41,868 bases of DNA from Cristatella mucedo. Lineage: Eukaryota > Bryozoa > Phylactolaemata > Cristatellidae. The position numbers were made by a program, and so were the translations under genes. The stretch covers positions 1 to 41,868 of the forward strand of contig WPIO01000461.1 in NCBI GenBank assembly GCA_009760855.2, written 5' to 3'. Below the pieces are notes generated by a model that was given only the letters and a program-made list of their open reading frames with translations, was not told where the DNA came from and did no database searches. Of the stretch, positions 22,519 through 31,670 are shown in pieces; the first letter of the stretch is position 1, and every line of letters starts with the position of its first letter.

Positions 22519-22522
<4 letters not shown>
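21589..22522 (-). pseudogene. Possible LTR-retrotransposon gag-like frame with tandem peptide repeats
   Basis: The minus strand is open from the GA array (about 22522) to 21589 except for one in-frame TAG at 21864-21862. The first part, CHLSLLLAMQGGAFTFASGL followed by PQEVQNDYAKHREALVRAF, resembles the capsid region of Ty3/gypsy-type Gag, in which a hydrophobic LLxxxGGA segment precedes a GLP..xxDY..K..L...F pattern. This match is tentative. Next come Ala/Ser/Arg-rich low-complexity sequence and eight hexapeptide repeats (separate entry). No protease, RT or LTRs were found, so this would be a fragment. It could instead be an exon of a low-complexity host protein. Confidence 0.35.
21775..21918 (-). 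repeat. Eight 18-bp tandem repeats encoding QxGExx hexapeptides
   Basis: Exactly 144 bp = 8 x 18 with no indel. Minus-strand units in order: QAGECM, QTEESA, QDEEAV, *EGDSV, QAAQIV, QAGETA, QVGEGM, QDGEVA. The fourth unit begins TAG (21864-21862) where the others have a glutamine CAG, a one-base change. Sequence divergence without frame loss suggests the array was once translated. Confidence 0.85.
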
Positions 22523-22676
<154 letters not shown>

Positions 22677-22889
22677 AAGGGCAAGAGAGTGGGAAAGGCA
22701 TTATATGTAGCTTTGTCCCTGGAGCCGAAAGGTTTTACTATGCCTTTGTATTGGAAGCCTCTAGGAGCCACTGCACTTGTGCCTAAAGGTCGGCCGATGC
22801 TCGAAGCTATGGCATACTTCATACAAGTAAGATGCACACGGTCGAGTCAAAATAATCGAGCGTGAACCGCGTGTGGACGCACGAAATAA

Positions 22890-23480
22890 GCTACTAACCG
22901 GTGACCTCTCGTTAGATGATGACATCAGCTCCACAATCAAATCTGCCCGTTTTCAGCTAGATAACGTTGCTAAAATTTGGGCTTGTTTAGACAGGATGCC
23001 ACATATAAGTTGGCCCATGTATGTGTGAGATCCTGTCTTGACTTCTGTAACTCACTGCTCGCTGGCCTATCAGCATGTGCAATCAGATGATTAGATAAGT
23101 GCAGAACTCTGCAGCTAGGCTTGTCTGTCGTTAGCGTCGCAGTTGCCACATCACACCACTTCTCGCCGACCTGCACTCACTTAATAATAACATTATTATT
23201 ATTACCTGTCAATCAATGGATCGACTTCAAGGTTTTGTCGTTCACTTTTAGGTCCCTTAATTCTTTGGCTCCAGCCTACCTCAGATATATTCCCCCACCA
23301 GGCCAAGCATCGCACCACTTGCTTTTCGGAATCTGTTTACCTATACCTCGTAGAAACCTCAAATCCTTTGGAGACCGTGCCTTTAGTTCTTATGCCCTTA
23401 AAGCCTGGAACACACTCCCGACGTCAGTGGCTAATCGTACATGCAGGCGTAATGTCTCAAAAACACGTGCCAGCACAATG
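22890..23480 (+). mobile_element. LINE A relic (ORF2 C-terminal part)
   Basis: Starts at GACCTCTCGTTAGATGATGA and includes LDFCNSLLAGLSACAIR-, FKVLSFTFRSLNSLAPAYLR- and LKSFGDRAFSSYALKAWN-type blocks in changing frames. An extra (TAA)(TTA) stretch of about 24 bp interrupts it at 23181-23205, where other copies read straight through (CACTGGCTACCAGTCAAG). Confidence 0.75.
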
Positions 23481-24340
23481 ACTACTCTTCTAATAAGTGT
23501 GTACCTTGAAACGCCTGGGGCACGATCTCCAAATGTCCTTACAAAAGGCTTGTGTAACTGATCAGCCTGACCCCTGCTTTGCAAATGCAAAGGCAGCCGG
23601 CTTGGTCTGGGCATTCCCTCCGACGTCAGTGGCTGCTTCCTTGCTGCTGAGGCTGAGGCATCTTCTTTGTCAGGCGACAGCCGCTTGGATTGGTGGACAC
23701 TGCTGCTGTCACTGCTGCCGGCAGATGTAGTGTCTCGAGCATTCACGAGTCCTCTGTCTTCCTTTTCTTGGGGTCATCGCCAAATGGCAGCAACTTCGTG
23801 GTTGCCATCTATGTCTAGAAAAAAGCGTTACAGCATAGCGAGGTCAATGTCACAGAAACATGCACTTGTTAGGAGAACAGCTGCACTCTGCACATTTCCT
23901 TATAGTTTTCAAAATCGAAACCATTCTGGCAATATGGCTGCAGCAGCTGTTGCTGTGAATTCGTTAGGCTAGTAAGAGGGTTTTCTATTATGTCCATGCA
24001 TACCAACTTTATTCACAATACACACACACACACGCAATTTTTGAGAGCCTTAAAACAAACTGCATGCTGTTTTTATGTGTGTATTTAATGTGACATTGTC
24101 CTATCACGATTCTGGTAAGATCTCCAGTTTTGCCAGGAATAGTGGGTGCCAACATCAGTGTTGTCTCTCCTGCTGAAGCATATTGTACAGAGACTGACTT
24201 TTACTAAAAAGCTTTGGTACTTGTGTAGGCCAAATATCCTGACTCAGCAGCCTGTAAGTAGTGTTCTATAGTCCTTCTATAGGTGTTATAGCAAATGGAT
24301 TATTATGGTTATTAAAGCAGGCTATTCATTGCACAACCTG
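23481..24340. other. No firm gene; Ser/Lys-rich open frame on minus (about 23746-23563)
   Basis: The minus strand has an open stretch reading NARDTTSAGSSDSSSVHQSK, then RLSPDKEDASASAARK. It is low-complexity and hydrophilic, with a basic PKKRK-type run in a neighbouring frame just upstream. It might be an exon of a nuclear protein, but no convincing splice pair or homology is visible. A short (AC)n run sits at 24019-24036. The rest is AT-rich. Confidence 0.25.
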
Positions 24341-24624
24341 CTCTTCAGACTGTGGTCGTTTGGTTGAGCCCCCAAATAACTTCAGGTATATTTAACTATT
24401 TTACTTTCAGTTACTACTACTCCCAAAGCCTAGAACTCACGACCAAATACGGCTGCTTGACAAAAGACACCATAATCACGAGATCAAGGCCGTTGAACTC
24501 AATTGAGTCGCCATATCCTGCCTTGGCCAATATCGCAGCCTCGTTCTCAGCCAGCCACAGTTCGAAGGCCATCCTACAGGATAAATCTCAAAGATGAAGC
24601 GGCTCGTGAGTGTAGAAACGCTTC

Positions 24625-24942
24625 GCCCTCGCAGCAAGCTCACTGGCCCAGCTACCTGCACTTGCTTGACCTACATCGAGGCCAGCCTACCAGCCAGCCG
24701 TCGAGATGATCTGTCTGCATGGACTCGTGCAGCAAGCTGACATTTATTATGGCCCACCAGAAAATAAACAAGCCAGGATTAATTGGAGGCTTTAGAAATT
24801 CACCTCTGCTTCTGATCTCCAAGACATCGGCCGGTGGAAACACCGACAGGTGGCAGCACCTCTTGCTATTTCCCAGCAGCAAGCACACTTGCCCAGCTAT
24901 GACGCTTGCTTGAGCAACATCGAGGCATAGCCAGCCAACCAT
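24625..24942. repeat. Imperfect direct repeat of about 70 bp, two copies 250 bp apart
   Basis: The segment at about 24630-24700 (GCAGCAAGCTCACTGGCCCA, then TTGCTTGACCTACATCGAGG, CCAGCCAGCC) recurs at about 24878-24940 (GCAGCAAGCACACTTGCCCA, TTGCTTGAGCAACATCGAGG, GCCAGCCAACC). The intervening DNA is single copy. It lies immediately 5' of the plus-strand LINE A. Confidence 0.75.
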
Positions 24943-24980
24943 GGTAATGATTTATTTCCACGGAAACATGGCACCATTCA

Positions 24981-27109
24981 CTACCCTTGACATCGATGCT
25001 GTCCGTGCGAGCATATCTGCTTCACCTTTGCTGCTCAGTCCTCCCTCCGATCTCTCATCACTGGTAGATTGCTACAACACGAAACTAGCTGACACGCTCG
25101 ACGAGTTTGCACCTTTGACAAAGCGCGCTGTGCGCCCCCGCCCAGACGGCCTATGGTTTACCACAGACATTAAACTAGCCAAGTCTACTAAACGAAAGCT
25201 TGAAAAGGCATACAAAAGATCCGGACTAACTGTCCATCGACAGGCATATAAAGACTACTGTAGGTCGTACCAATCGATCCTAGCAAAGGCTAAGTCTAGC
25301 TTCTATAGAAACATTGTTGAATCACAGATGCACAATCCAAAAATGCTGATGTCGACAATAAACCATCTCCTCAACCGTTCCCAGGTTAGCTCCTTACCTG
25401 ATGATCCTTGTGATGATCTAGCCGATCGCTTCTCTCGATTCTTTGTGCAGAAGATAGACAAAATCAGGGAATCCATCCCTGCGATGACAACCTTCCCACT
25501 AGAATGCTGTTTCCTCGGTTCCTGGCTGCGCCTCAATGTCTGCATTTAAACAGGCCACTAGTGATCTAGTCCTAAAGCTCGTATCTCAATCAAAGAAGAC
25601 AACAAGTCCACTGGACCATATTCCCACTGTCCTGCTCCTACGTTGCATTGATCTGCTGCTGCCATGCATAACCAACATCATTAATATGTCATTAGCCTCA
25701 GGTCAGGTCCCAGCACCTTTCAAAAAAGCTGTAGTGAGGCCACTTCTCAAGAAAGCTACACTAGACCAAGAGAACTTAAGCAACTACCGCCCAGTCTCCC
25801 TTCTACCATTCCTATCAAAGACACTGGAACGGGTCGTGGCAGACCAGCTGAACTCCTATATCGAAACCTCACACCTTGCTAGTAAGTTCCAGTCTGGCTT
25901 TAGAGCTAATCACTCCACAGAGTCAGCATTGCTTCGGGTATACAACGACCTACTTAGGAATGCAGACATGGGTAGAGTGTCTCTTCTTGTTTTGCTCGAT
26001 CTTTCGGCAGCTTTTGATACCATCGATCACAAAGTACTTCTAGAGCGCCTCTCATCTCGCCTGGGCATCACTGGCACTGCTCTGCAGTGGTTCAGGTCCT
26101 ATCTCAGTGGGAGACTCCAGAGTGTTGACGTGAATGGACAAAGATCATCTGAAGTACCTCTAAAATATGGAGTACCTCAAGGCTCTGTGCTAGGTCCGGT
26201 CCTTTTCACCGTTTATACTCTCCCTCTCGCTGATGTGATTGCCAAGCACAATCTAGGCTTTCACTTCTATGCGGATGACACTCAGTTGTACCTTTGCTTT
26301 GATCCCTCCCAGCCTTCGAGCACCTCAAATTCTCTCAACTCACTTGCTGCATGCATTGATGACATCCGATCATGGATGGCATCAAATTTTCTAAAAACTA
26401 AACGATGATAAAACTAACTTACTAGTTATGGGCAAACCTGGTGTTATTCAGAAATTGGAAAGGCTGACTTTCAAAATTGGCTCTGCCAGCATATCTTCAG
26501 TTGCATCAGCTCGAAATCTAGGTGTCATATTCCAAAGCGACCTCTCGTTAGACGACCATATCAGCTCCACAGTCAAATCTGCCTATTTTCAGCTTCATAA
26601 TATTGCTAAAATTAGGGCTTGTTTAGATAAGGATACCACGTCCAAGTTGGTCCATGCATTCGTGACATCTCGTCTCGACTTCTGCAACTCACTGCTTACT
26701 GGCCTACCAGCATGTGCGATCAGGCGATTGCAGCTGGTGCAAAAACTCTGCAGCTAGGCTTGTCTGTCGGGAGCGTCGCAGTTGCCACATTACTCCACTT
26801 CTCGCCGACCTGCACTGGCTACCAGTCAAGCAACGGATTGACTTCAAGGTTTTGTCGCTCACTTTTAGGTCTCTTCATTCTATGGCTCCAGCCTATCTTT
26901 CAGATATACTACCCCATCAGGCAAAGCATCGTACCACTCGCTTTTCGGAATCCAACAGTCTAGAAATACCTCGTACAAACCTTAAATCCTTTGGAGACCG
27001 TGCATTTAGCTCGTATGCTCCCACAGCCTGGAACTCCCTCCCGACCTGCATCAGAACATCCCCTGACCTGACCACATTTAAAAGAAAACTTAAAAACATA
27101 CCTATTTAG
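24981..27109 (+). pseudogene. LINE A ORF2 (linker, RT, C-terminal domain) with three +1 frameshifts
   Basis: The linker frame is open from upstream to 25549 (DEFAPLTKRAVRPRPDGLW), and RT follows from 25536. Motifs are GFRANHSTESALL, LLDLSAAFDTIDH (motif A), GVPQGSVLGPVLF (motif B) and FHFYADDTQLYL (YADD, 26268-26279), then the C-terminal blocks LDFCNSLLTGLPACA and DLHWLPVKQRIDFKVL. Compared with its relatives the frame is broken only by single extra bases in homopolymers: TTT at 25510-25512 (relatives TT), A5 at 26393-26397 and A5 at 26741-26745 (relatives A4). The catalytic residues are intact. ORF2 would normally nick target DNA and copy the element's RNA. Confidence 0.9.
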
Positions 27110-27372
27110 GACAGCATTTAGTGGGTCCTTGTGATTCGTCCTCGATGTGCTTATGCGTGCTGACACTGTGCATGCTGCCACTAACCACATTTGCATGCTG
27201 ACCCAGTGCATGTAACCCCTAACCATGTTATTCATTTTGTTTGTTTTTCAAGCATGATTTTACTTACTATTCTATTGCGTATCACTTTGCAGCAAATGTA
27301 AAGCGCCTAGAAAGAGATTAAGTTCTCTGAGGGCGCTTTATCAAGTGCAATATTATTATTATTATTATTATT
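24981..27372 (+). mobile_element. LINE A copy, plus strand, 5'-truncated after the endonuclease
   Basis: Homology to the other long copy begins at CCTTGACATCGATGCTGTCC, in the EN-RT linker. It continues through RT, C-terminal domain and 3' UTR to the tail hairpin (AAAGCGCC...GGCGCTTT, 27300-27339) and (ATT)n at about 27346-27372. By eye it is only a few percent different from the minus-strand copy, so the two belong to the same recently active family. No clear target-site duplication could be defined. Confidence 0.9.
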
Positions 27373-27454
27373 ACAGCCCGACAGCCGATAAACCCGGATT
27401 AATTGGAAGAATTAGATACTAGTCTCTGCTGTCAGCTATCTATCGTATAGCACT

Positions 27455-27640
27455 CACAAGCAGACCGAGAAAGAGAGGGAGGTAGGGAGAGAAAGAGGAG
27501 AGAAAGAGAATGAGAGAGAGAGACAGAGAGGGACAGAGAGAGAGAAAAAGAGAGGACAGAGACAGAAACAGAGACAGACACAGAGACAGGGACAAAGACA
27601 GAGACAAAGACACACGGAAAGAGACAGAAACACAGGGAAA
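27455..27640. repeat. Degenerate purine-rich (GA/CAGA) repeat
   Basis: A GA-rich stretch with GACAGAGACAGAAACAGAGA-type variants, less regular than the 20-22 kb arrays. It borders the minus-strand LINE B fragment. Open frames through it are artefacts. Confidence 0.85.
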
Positions 27641-27649
27641 TTCTGAAAC

Positions 27650-28160
27650 GGACAAGAATGCAATTAGTGCATGGTGGGAGAGAATATGGAAGTGACTTCC
27701 CAAGTTTCGAGTCTGCAGAGCAAAAGCTTATGTCTCCAACGGTCTTTGACCATGAGAATGGACTAGCAAAAAATTGATTGTCCACAGAGGACCCGAGGGC
27801 ATGAGGAGGGTGGGACTGCTGCAGCAGTTCAGCTAGGTACGAAGGAGCCAAACCTTGGCAGGCCTTTTGGATCAGATCAACAATTTCACTCCAAATCCAT
27901 TAATCGATCGTGAGCTATTAAAGCTCCTTCAGCGAAGGAGATACAGATTGATCCTCAGTGGTTTGCTGACTGACCTAGCTGACCTTGCTGCTACGTGCAT
28001 CAGCAGCTGCAGAGACCTAGTGGCTTTTGTAGGTAGCCCAGCTAAAAACGAAATAGCAAACAGTGCCGCGAAAACGCGATTGCACTACTCCATCCTCAGA
28101 CGGAATCAGAGAAGCCAGTCTCTAATCTCGGACCTTGATTAAACGTGATGGCTAGGATGG
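27650..28160 (-). mobile_element. LINE B relic, minus strand
   Basis: Minus-strand blocks in order from the right: HHV*SRSEIRDWLL-like and SPVxxxNEI-type sequence (GGTAGCCCAGCTAAAAACGA on plus), then SYLAELLQQS (CTGCTGCAGCAGTTCAGCTA on plus) and GCAAAAAATTGATTGTCCAC. Heavily diverged. Confidence 0.65.
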
Positions 28161-28670
28161 TTGCCGGTGAGCAGCAAAGAATACGGAGCAAAGTTCTTAC
28201 GCTGACCCACAAGGCCTGCCACGGGCTTGGCTCCTTCGTACCTAGCTGAACTGCTGCATCAGTTTCAGCCTGTTCGCGCCCTCAGGTCCTGTGTAGACAA
28301 TAAATTAGCTGTCCCATTCCTCCGCTTAAAGACAGTTGGCGACAGAAGCTTTAGCTCTGCAGGTCCTAGACTGTGGAAACTCGCTTCCACAATTCTTATG
28401 CAACGACATCTACTCTCCAACTGCCGACTATGGCACATCTTTTTCAGCGGTCCTGAACTGCTAATACTCTATGCTACTCACTACCTCAACTGCTCTCCTA
28501 ACTCTGCTATGCTTCCCACTTTCTCTTTTTTGCGTGAGACGAAGTCTGTTGGCTACCGAATGCGTACCGAAAGCTGCTTAGGCTGTGAGTGCGCTATACA
28601 AAACTCTCCTGCGTAACGCCCACATGGTCTTTATGACTTTGTGGAGTTACTGACGGAGATACATGGTTAG
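28161..28670 (+). mobile_element. LINE B 3' fragment, plus strand, head-to-head with the previous copy
   Basis: Plus strand: AAAGTTCTTACGCTGACCCA, SYLAELLHQFQPVRALRSC, DNKLAVPFLRLKTVGDRSF, ETKSVGYRMRTES, CECAIQNSPA, ending GTTACTGACGGAGATACATG without a long (ACATT) tail. A 5-bp-level frame slip lies at GTGGAAACTCGCTTC (other copies GTGGAACTCGCTTC). Confidence 0.75.
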
Positions 28671-28903
28671 ACCTGTGCAAGCCGGCTTCTTAATGAAGCT
28701 TTATCGAATTAAGCCGTTACCAAGGAAGTCGCCTCAATTCCGACCATGGTCGCATGGGTCGCATTCGGTCTCAGACGTCTCAGCTTTCCCTTCGCCTCCA
28801 GTAAAGTTTGCTTTTCCCTTCCCGGCGTGCTTTGTGTGGTTTCTTGTGCATGCTTCCTTTAGCATGCTTGCCTGTGCATGCTTCTCTGTGCATGGCTTCT
28901 AGC

Positions 28904-29158
28904 CAAAAACACATCTATTTATGACAGCGTTTAGTGGTTCCCTGTGATTTGACCTTTATGTGCTTATGTGTGCTGACACTGTTGCATGCCGACACTAATC
29001 ACACACATGCTAACCCTCTGCAGGTCACCCATACCATATTATTCTTGTTGCTTATTGAGCATGCTACCAATAACCATTCGATCGTGTTTCCTTTACAGCC
29101 AATGTAAAGTGCCTAAGAAAGAGACTGATTTCTCTGAGGGGCACCATAATAATAATAA
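28904..29158 (+). mobile_element. LINE A 3' fragment
   Basis: Starts at AAAAACACATCTATTTATGA (end of ORF2). It runs through the 3' UTR (GTGCTTATGTGTGCTGACAC) to AATGTAAAGTGCCTAAGAAA, the inner stem, GAGGGGCAC and (ATA)n. Confidence 0.75.
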
Positions 29159-29236
29159 TAATAATATTGCACTTGATAAAGCGCCCTCAGAGAACTTAAT
29201 CTCTTTCTAAACGCTTTACATTTGCTGCAAAGTGAT
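29159..29236 (-). mobile_element. LINE A tail, inverted, tail-to-tail with the previous fragment
   Basis: ATTGCACTTGATAAAGCGCC, CTCAGAGAACTTAATCTC, TTTCTAAACGCTTTACATTT and GCTGCAAAGTG form a near-consensus inverted tail. It ends after about 78 bp, at TGATATTATTGTTATTATTT. Together with 29097-29158 it can fold as a long hairpin over (ATA)n. Confidence 0.75.
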
Positions 29237-29329
29237 ATTATTGTTATTATTTATGTTATCAATGTCCTATGTATCAGCTGGGCTTCTGGCCATGACGCTC
29301 TTCGTGTTCGCTTTCGCAGGCTGCCCCTA

Positions 29330-29470
29330 AATAAGATACTTGTTTTCATTTACACGCTAACGCATTTTTATTGTACATGTCCTTAACCTCGGTTATCGAT
29401 TCTCCTGAAGCTAGCTGTAAAGCGCCCGGAAGGAGATTTATTTCTCTTAGATGGGGCTACGTACGCAACC
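29330..29470 (+). mobile_element. LINE A-related 3' tail, diverged
   Basis: CTAGCTGTAAAGCGCCCGGA, AGGAGATTTATTTCTCTTAG and ATGGGGCTACGTACGCAACC fit the tail hairpin layout (GCGCC, GAGAT..TCTCT, GGGGCT), with an altered end and no clear ORF. Confidence 0.5.
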
Positions 29471-29639
29471 CATTATCACGATCATCACTACTATATTACA
29501 ACAAGCCAATAATAATTTCACCTTTTTCAATGCTCAGTAGTTAGTCTATATAGATCGCATCTTAATCTCATCATCATTGCTACAGTTTGGCCATCGTTTC
29601 ATAATCGTAAGCATTGTGACCTTATTTGCCTAACTAATC

Positions 29640-29850
29640 GTGTTGAGAAAGAGCCTATGCGTCTTTCAAAACGCTCAGGCTGCCATACCTTCTTGCCAAC
29701 TGGTGTTCAAAAATAGAGTGCTTCTTGTTTCGCTTTTATTTACTACCCAAACATTTGATCATTCTACGTTTACAGCAATGGTGAAAGTACCTAAAAAAAA
29801 GCTTAGGTTCTCTCAAGGTGCTATACGAATGTAATATTCTAATTATAAAC
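29640..29850 (+). mobile_element. LINE A-related 3' tail, subfamily with CTATACGAATG end
   Basis: TTACAGCAATGGTGAAAGTA, a hairpin remnant, GGTTCTCTCAAGGTGCTATA and CGAATGTAATATTC. The terminal GGTGCTATACGAATGTAAT is intermediate between the LINE A tail (GGGCGCTTTATCAAGTGCAA) and the SINE D tail (ACGCGCTATACGAATGAAT). Confidence 0.55.
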
Positions 29851-30399
29851 TATTGAGAATTCAATTATCCAGTAATGCTACTGATGGCCGTGCCGTCATT
29901 TGTTGTCACATTTGAGGAGTGTTACACAGGTTCATGATCTCTGAGTATTTTGAATTCACCGATTGGACCTCCAATGTTAGGTTAAACTTGTTGAAGGTTT
30001 AGTCGAGATGTTGGCACTACAATTGCTACAATGCTTAGTTGTCAGTTTGGCATAGACCACCTAGCAGGCAGATCATGATCTGTATGTTTGGTACGAGAGA
30101 TAGGAGATGCTAATCCACTTTGAGGTCTCAGCTCATGGTATCTGGCTGGTTGTGTACGTTTTAAATGAATATTACACAGCCTGGGCTGCTACCAGCCAGT
30201 CGTTTTGGGCGATCGTAATCCGGGCTTTTAATGTGACCTCACCTGCTGGTGGTGTCGCTCGGAGGTCCGTAGTGTTCTGTTGCTCACTAGCTGAAATCCA
30301 GTGCGTTCTGTTCGCTGTGTATTCGACATGCATAGGAAGGGTGGCTGACTTCCTGGCTTACGTTTGAGGTTGAATAGTGAGTAACAACGACAAGAGGTT
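29851..30399. other. No gene recognised
   Basis: Contains an 86-codon open frame (30107-30367, +) with a hydrophobic middle but no recognisable motif or splice context. No transposon block was identified. Confidence 0.3.
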
Positions 30400-30445
30400 G
30401 CTGGACGGCACCCTAAGAGAACCAAGTCTCTACCCAGGCAAAATA
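30400..30445 (-). mobile_element. SINE D 3'-tail fragment
   Basis: Minus strand: GCCTGGGTAGAGACTTGGTT followed by CTCTTAGGGTGCCGTCCAGC matches the SINE D end CTGGATAGAGATTAG..TCTCT..GGGC. No head was found. Confidence 0.45.
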
Positions 30446-30744
30446 TTCAAATTCGATTAAAGAATTAAATCTGAGCATTCTATACATCTGGTCGTATCTG
30501 GTTGCATCTGGCCTGTCACGAGTCTGTGCTTAATGCTCGAAGCTCTCTTTTTTTTTATGGCTCGCCCAAACGAGAGAGCTTCTGGGGGGCAAGGGGGACG
30601 GGCGCGTCACCATTTAGTTGGGTGCGAAAACTCTCACCCGAGATCATTTGCTAGCACTGAGTTGTAGCAGTGCATAGAGTAGAAATGGCTCAACTGACAA
30701 CTCAACTGACCTCCTGACTCAGCTAGGTTGTCACTGTCTCTTTG

Positions 30745-31010
30745 TTTTCATGGCTCACTGGGTAAGGCGGGCTGCTTTTCACGGTCCCGGCCCCGAGGTC
30801 GTGGGTTCAAGTTCCTGCGGTGGGCGATCCTTTATTGCCACTGCAAGCGGTGGTGATAGCCATAAAGGTCTCTTCTGTCGCTATACACAATTTATTTACG
30901 AGATCAAGTCTGTTGGCAACCGAATGAGTACCGAAAACCACGTATGCTTTGAGTGCACTTAGTCATCGTGAATTTTATACATTTTGTGGGCCGAGGTACG
31001 TCACACATAT
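30745..31010 (+). mobile_element. tRNA-derived SINE (family C) joined to a LINE B-like tail
   Basis: A-box TGGCTCACTGGG at 30751-30762 and B-box-like GGGTTCAAGTTCC at 30802-30814. The body GGGCGATCCTTTATTGCC, GCGGTGGTGATAGCC, CTTCTGTCGCTATACAC matches the 36640 copy. From about 30906 the sequence becomes LINE B-like (AAGTCTGTTGGCAACCGAAT, GAGTACCGAAAACCACG, then TTATACATTTTGTGGGCC), corresponding to the LINE B ORF end and 3' UTR. This may be a chimeric SINE or simple adjacency; the 36640 copy lacks this tail. Confidence 0.6.
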
Positions 31011-31670
31011 GTGAACTCGAGTTGTAGGCCTTTTCTGGATGCCTTGCAAAGCCAACATCAATTCTACTCGCTTATTTAAATGTCTTAGCTACTCTTCTAT
31101 GCTTCTGAGGTTGACTTATTTAATTAAATAAGCTTACATGCTGCCGTATGGGCACAGAAATCCGTTCAGGCATTGCATGCACTAAATCTAGATCTGAAAT
31201 CTTCGAAAGCAGCCGGTCCACTTAATACTCCTGGCTTTGTGGACTAGCAGACTAACCGACATAAACCATGAGGTAGTGAAATTTAGTAGGAGATCGTTTC
31301 CAATGCCATTAATCAAAAAATGGCAGTACTGGAGGTAATACTGTTCAAAAAAGCATTGGTGCGAAAGTTTACGCGAGAAAACTATCAGTAGAGAGAGCGA
31401 ATGCAATGCAGAGAAGGAAGATTTTAAGCGACTTCCAGCCGCAACTCAGAGTTGATTTTAAGCGAGTTCAAGCTTTTGCTTCTGATTCATGTACAAATTT
31501 TGAAAAGCAGAGCTCATTGATATGCCAGTGACAAAAATTGAGATGACATTCGAACAAAGTACATTTGCAGTTCAAAGACTACGATCTGACCAATCGACAA
31601 GACAAAATGACCTACCACTCGTCCGGAGGAGCGAGGTTGTAGGCAGTATCCCACATTCAAACGTAGAGCT
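31010..31670. repeat. Diverged duplicated segment, copy 1 (left part)
   Basis: Collinear with 37910-38580. Examples: CTTTTCTGGATGCCTTGCAA vs CTTTTTCTAGATGCCTTGCA, CTTCTATGCTTCTGAGG vs CTTCTATGCTTTTAACT, GACTAACCGACATAAACC vs GACTAGCCGACATAAACC, TACATTTGCAGTTCAAAGAC vs TACATTTGTAGTTCAAAGAC. Copy 1 continues at 33002 after a LINE insertion. No frame is preserved between the two copies. Confidence 0.75.
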
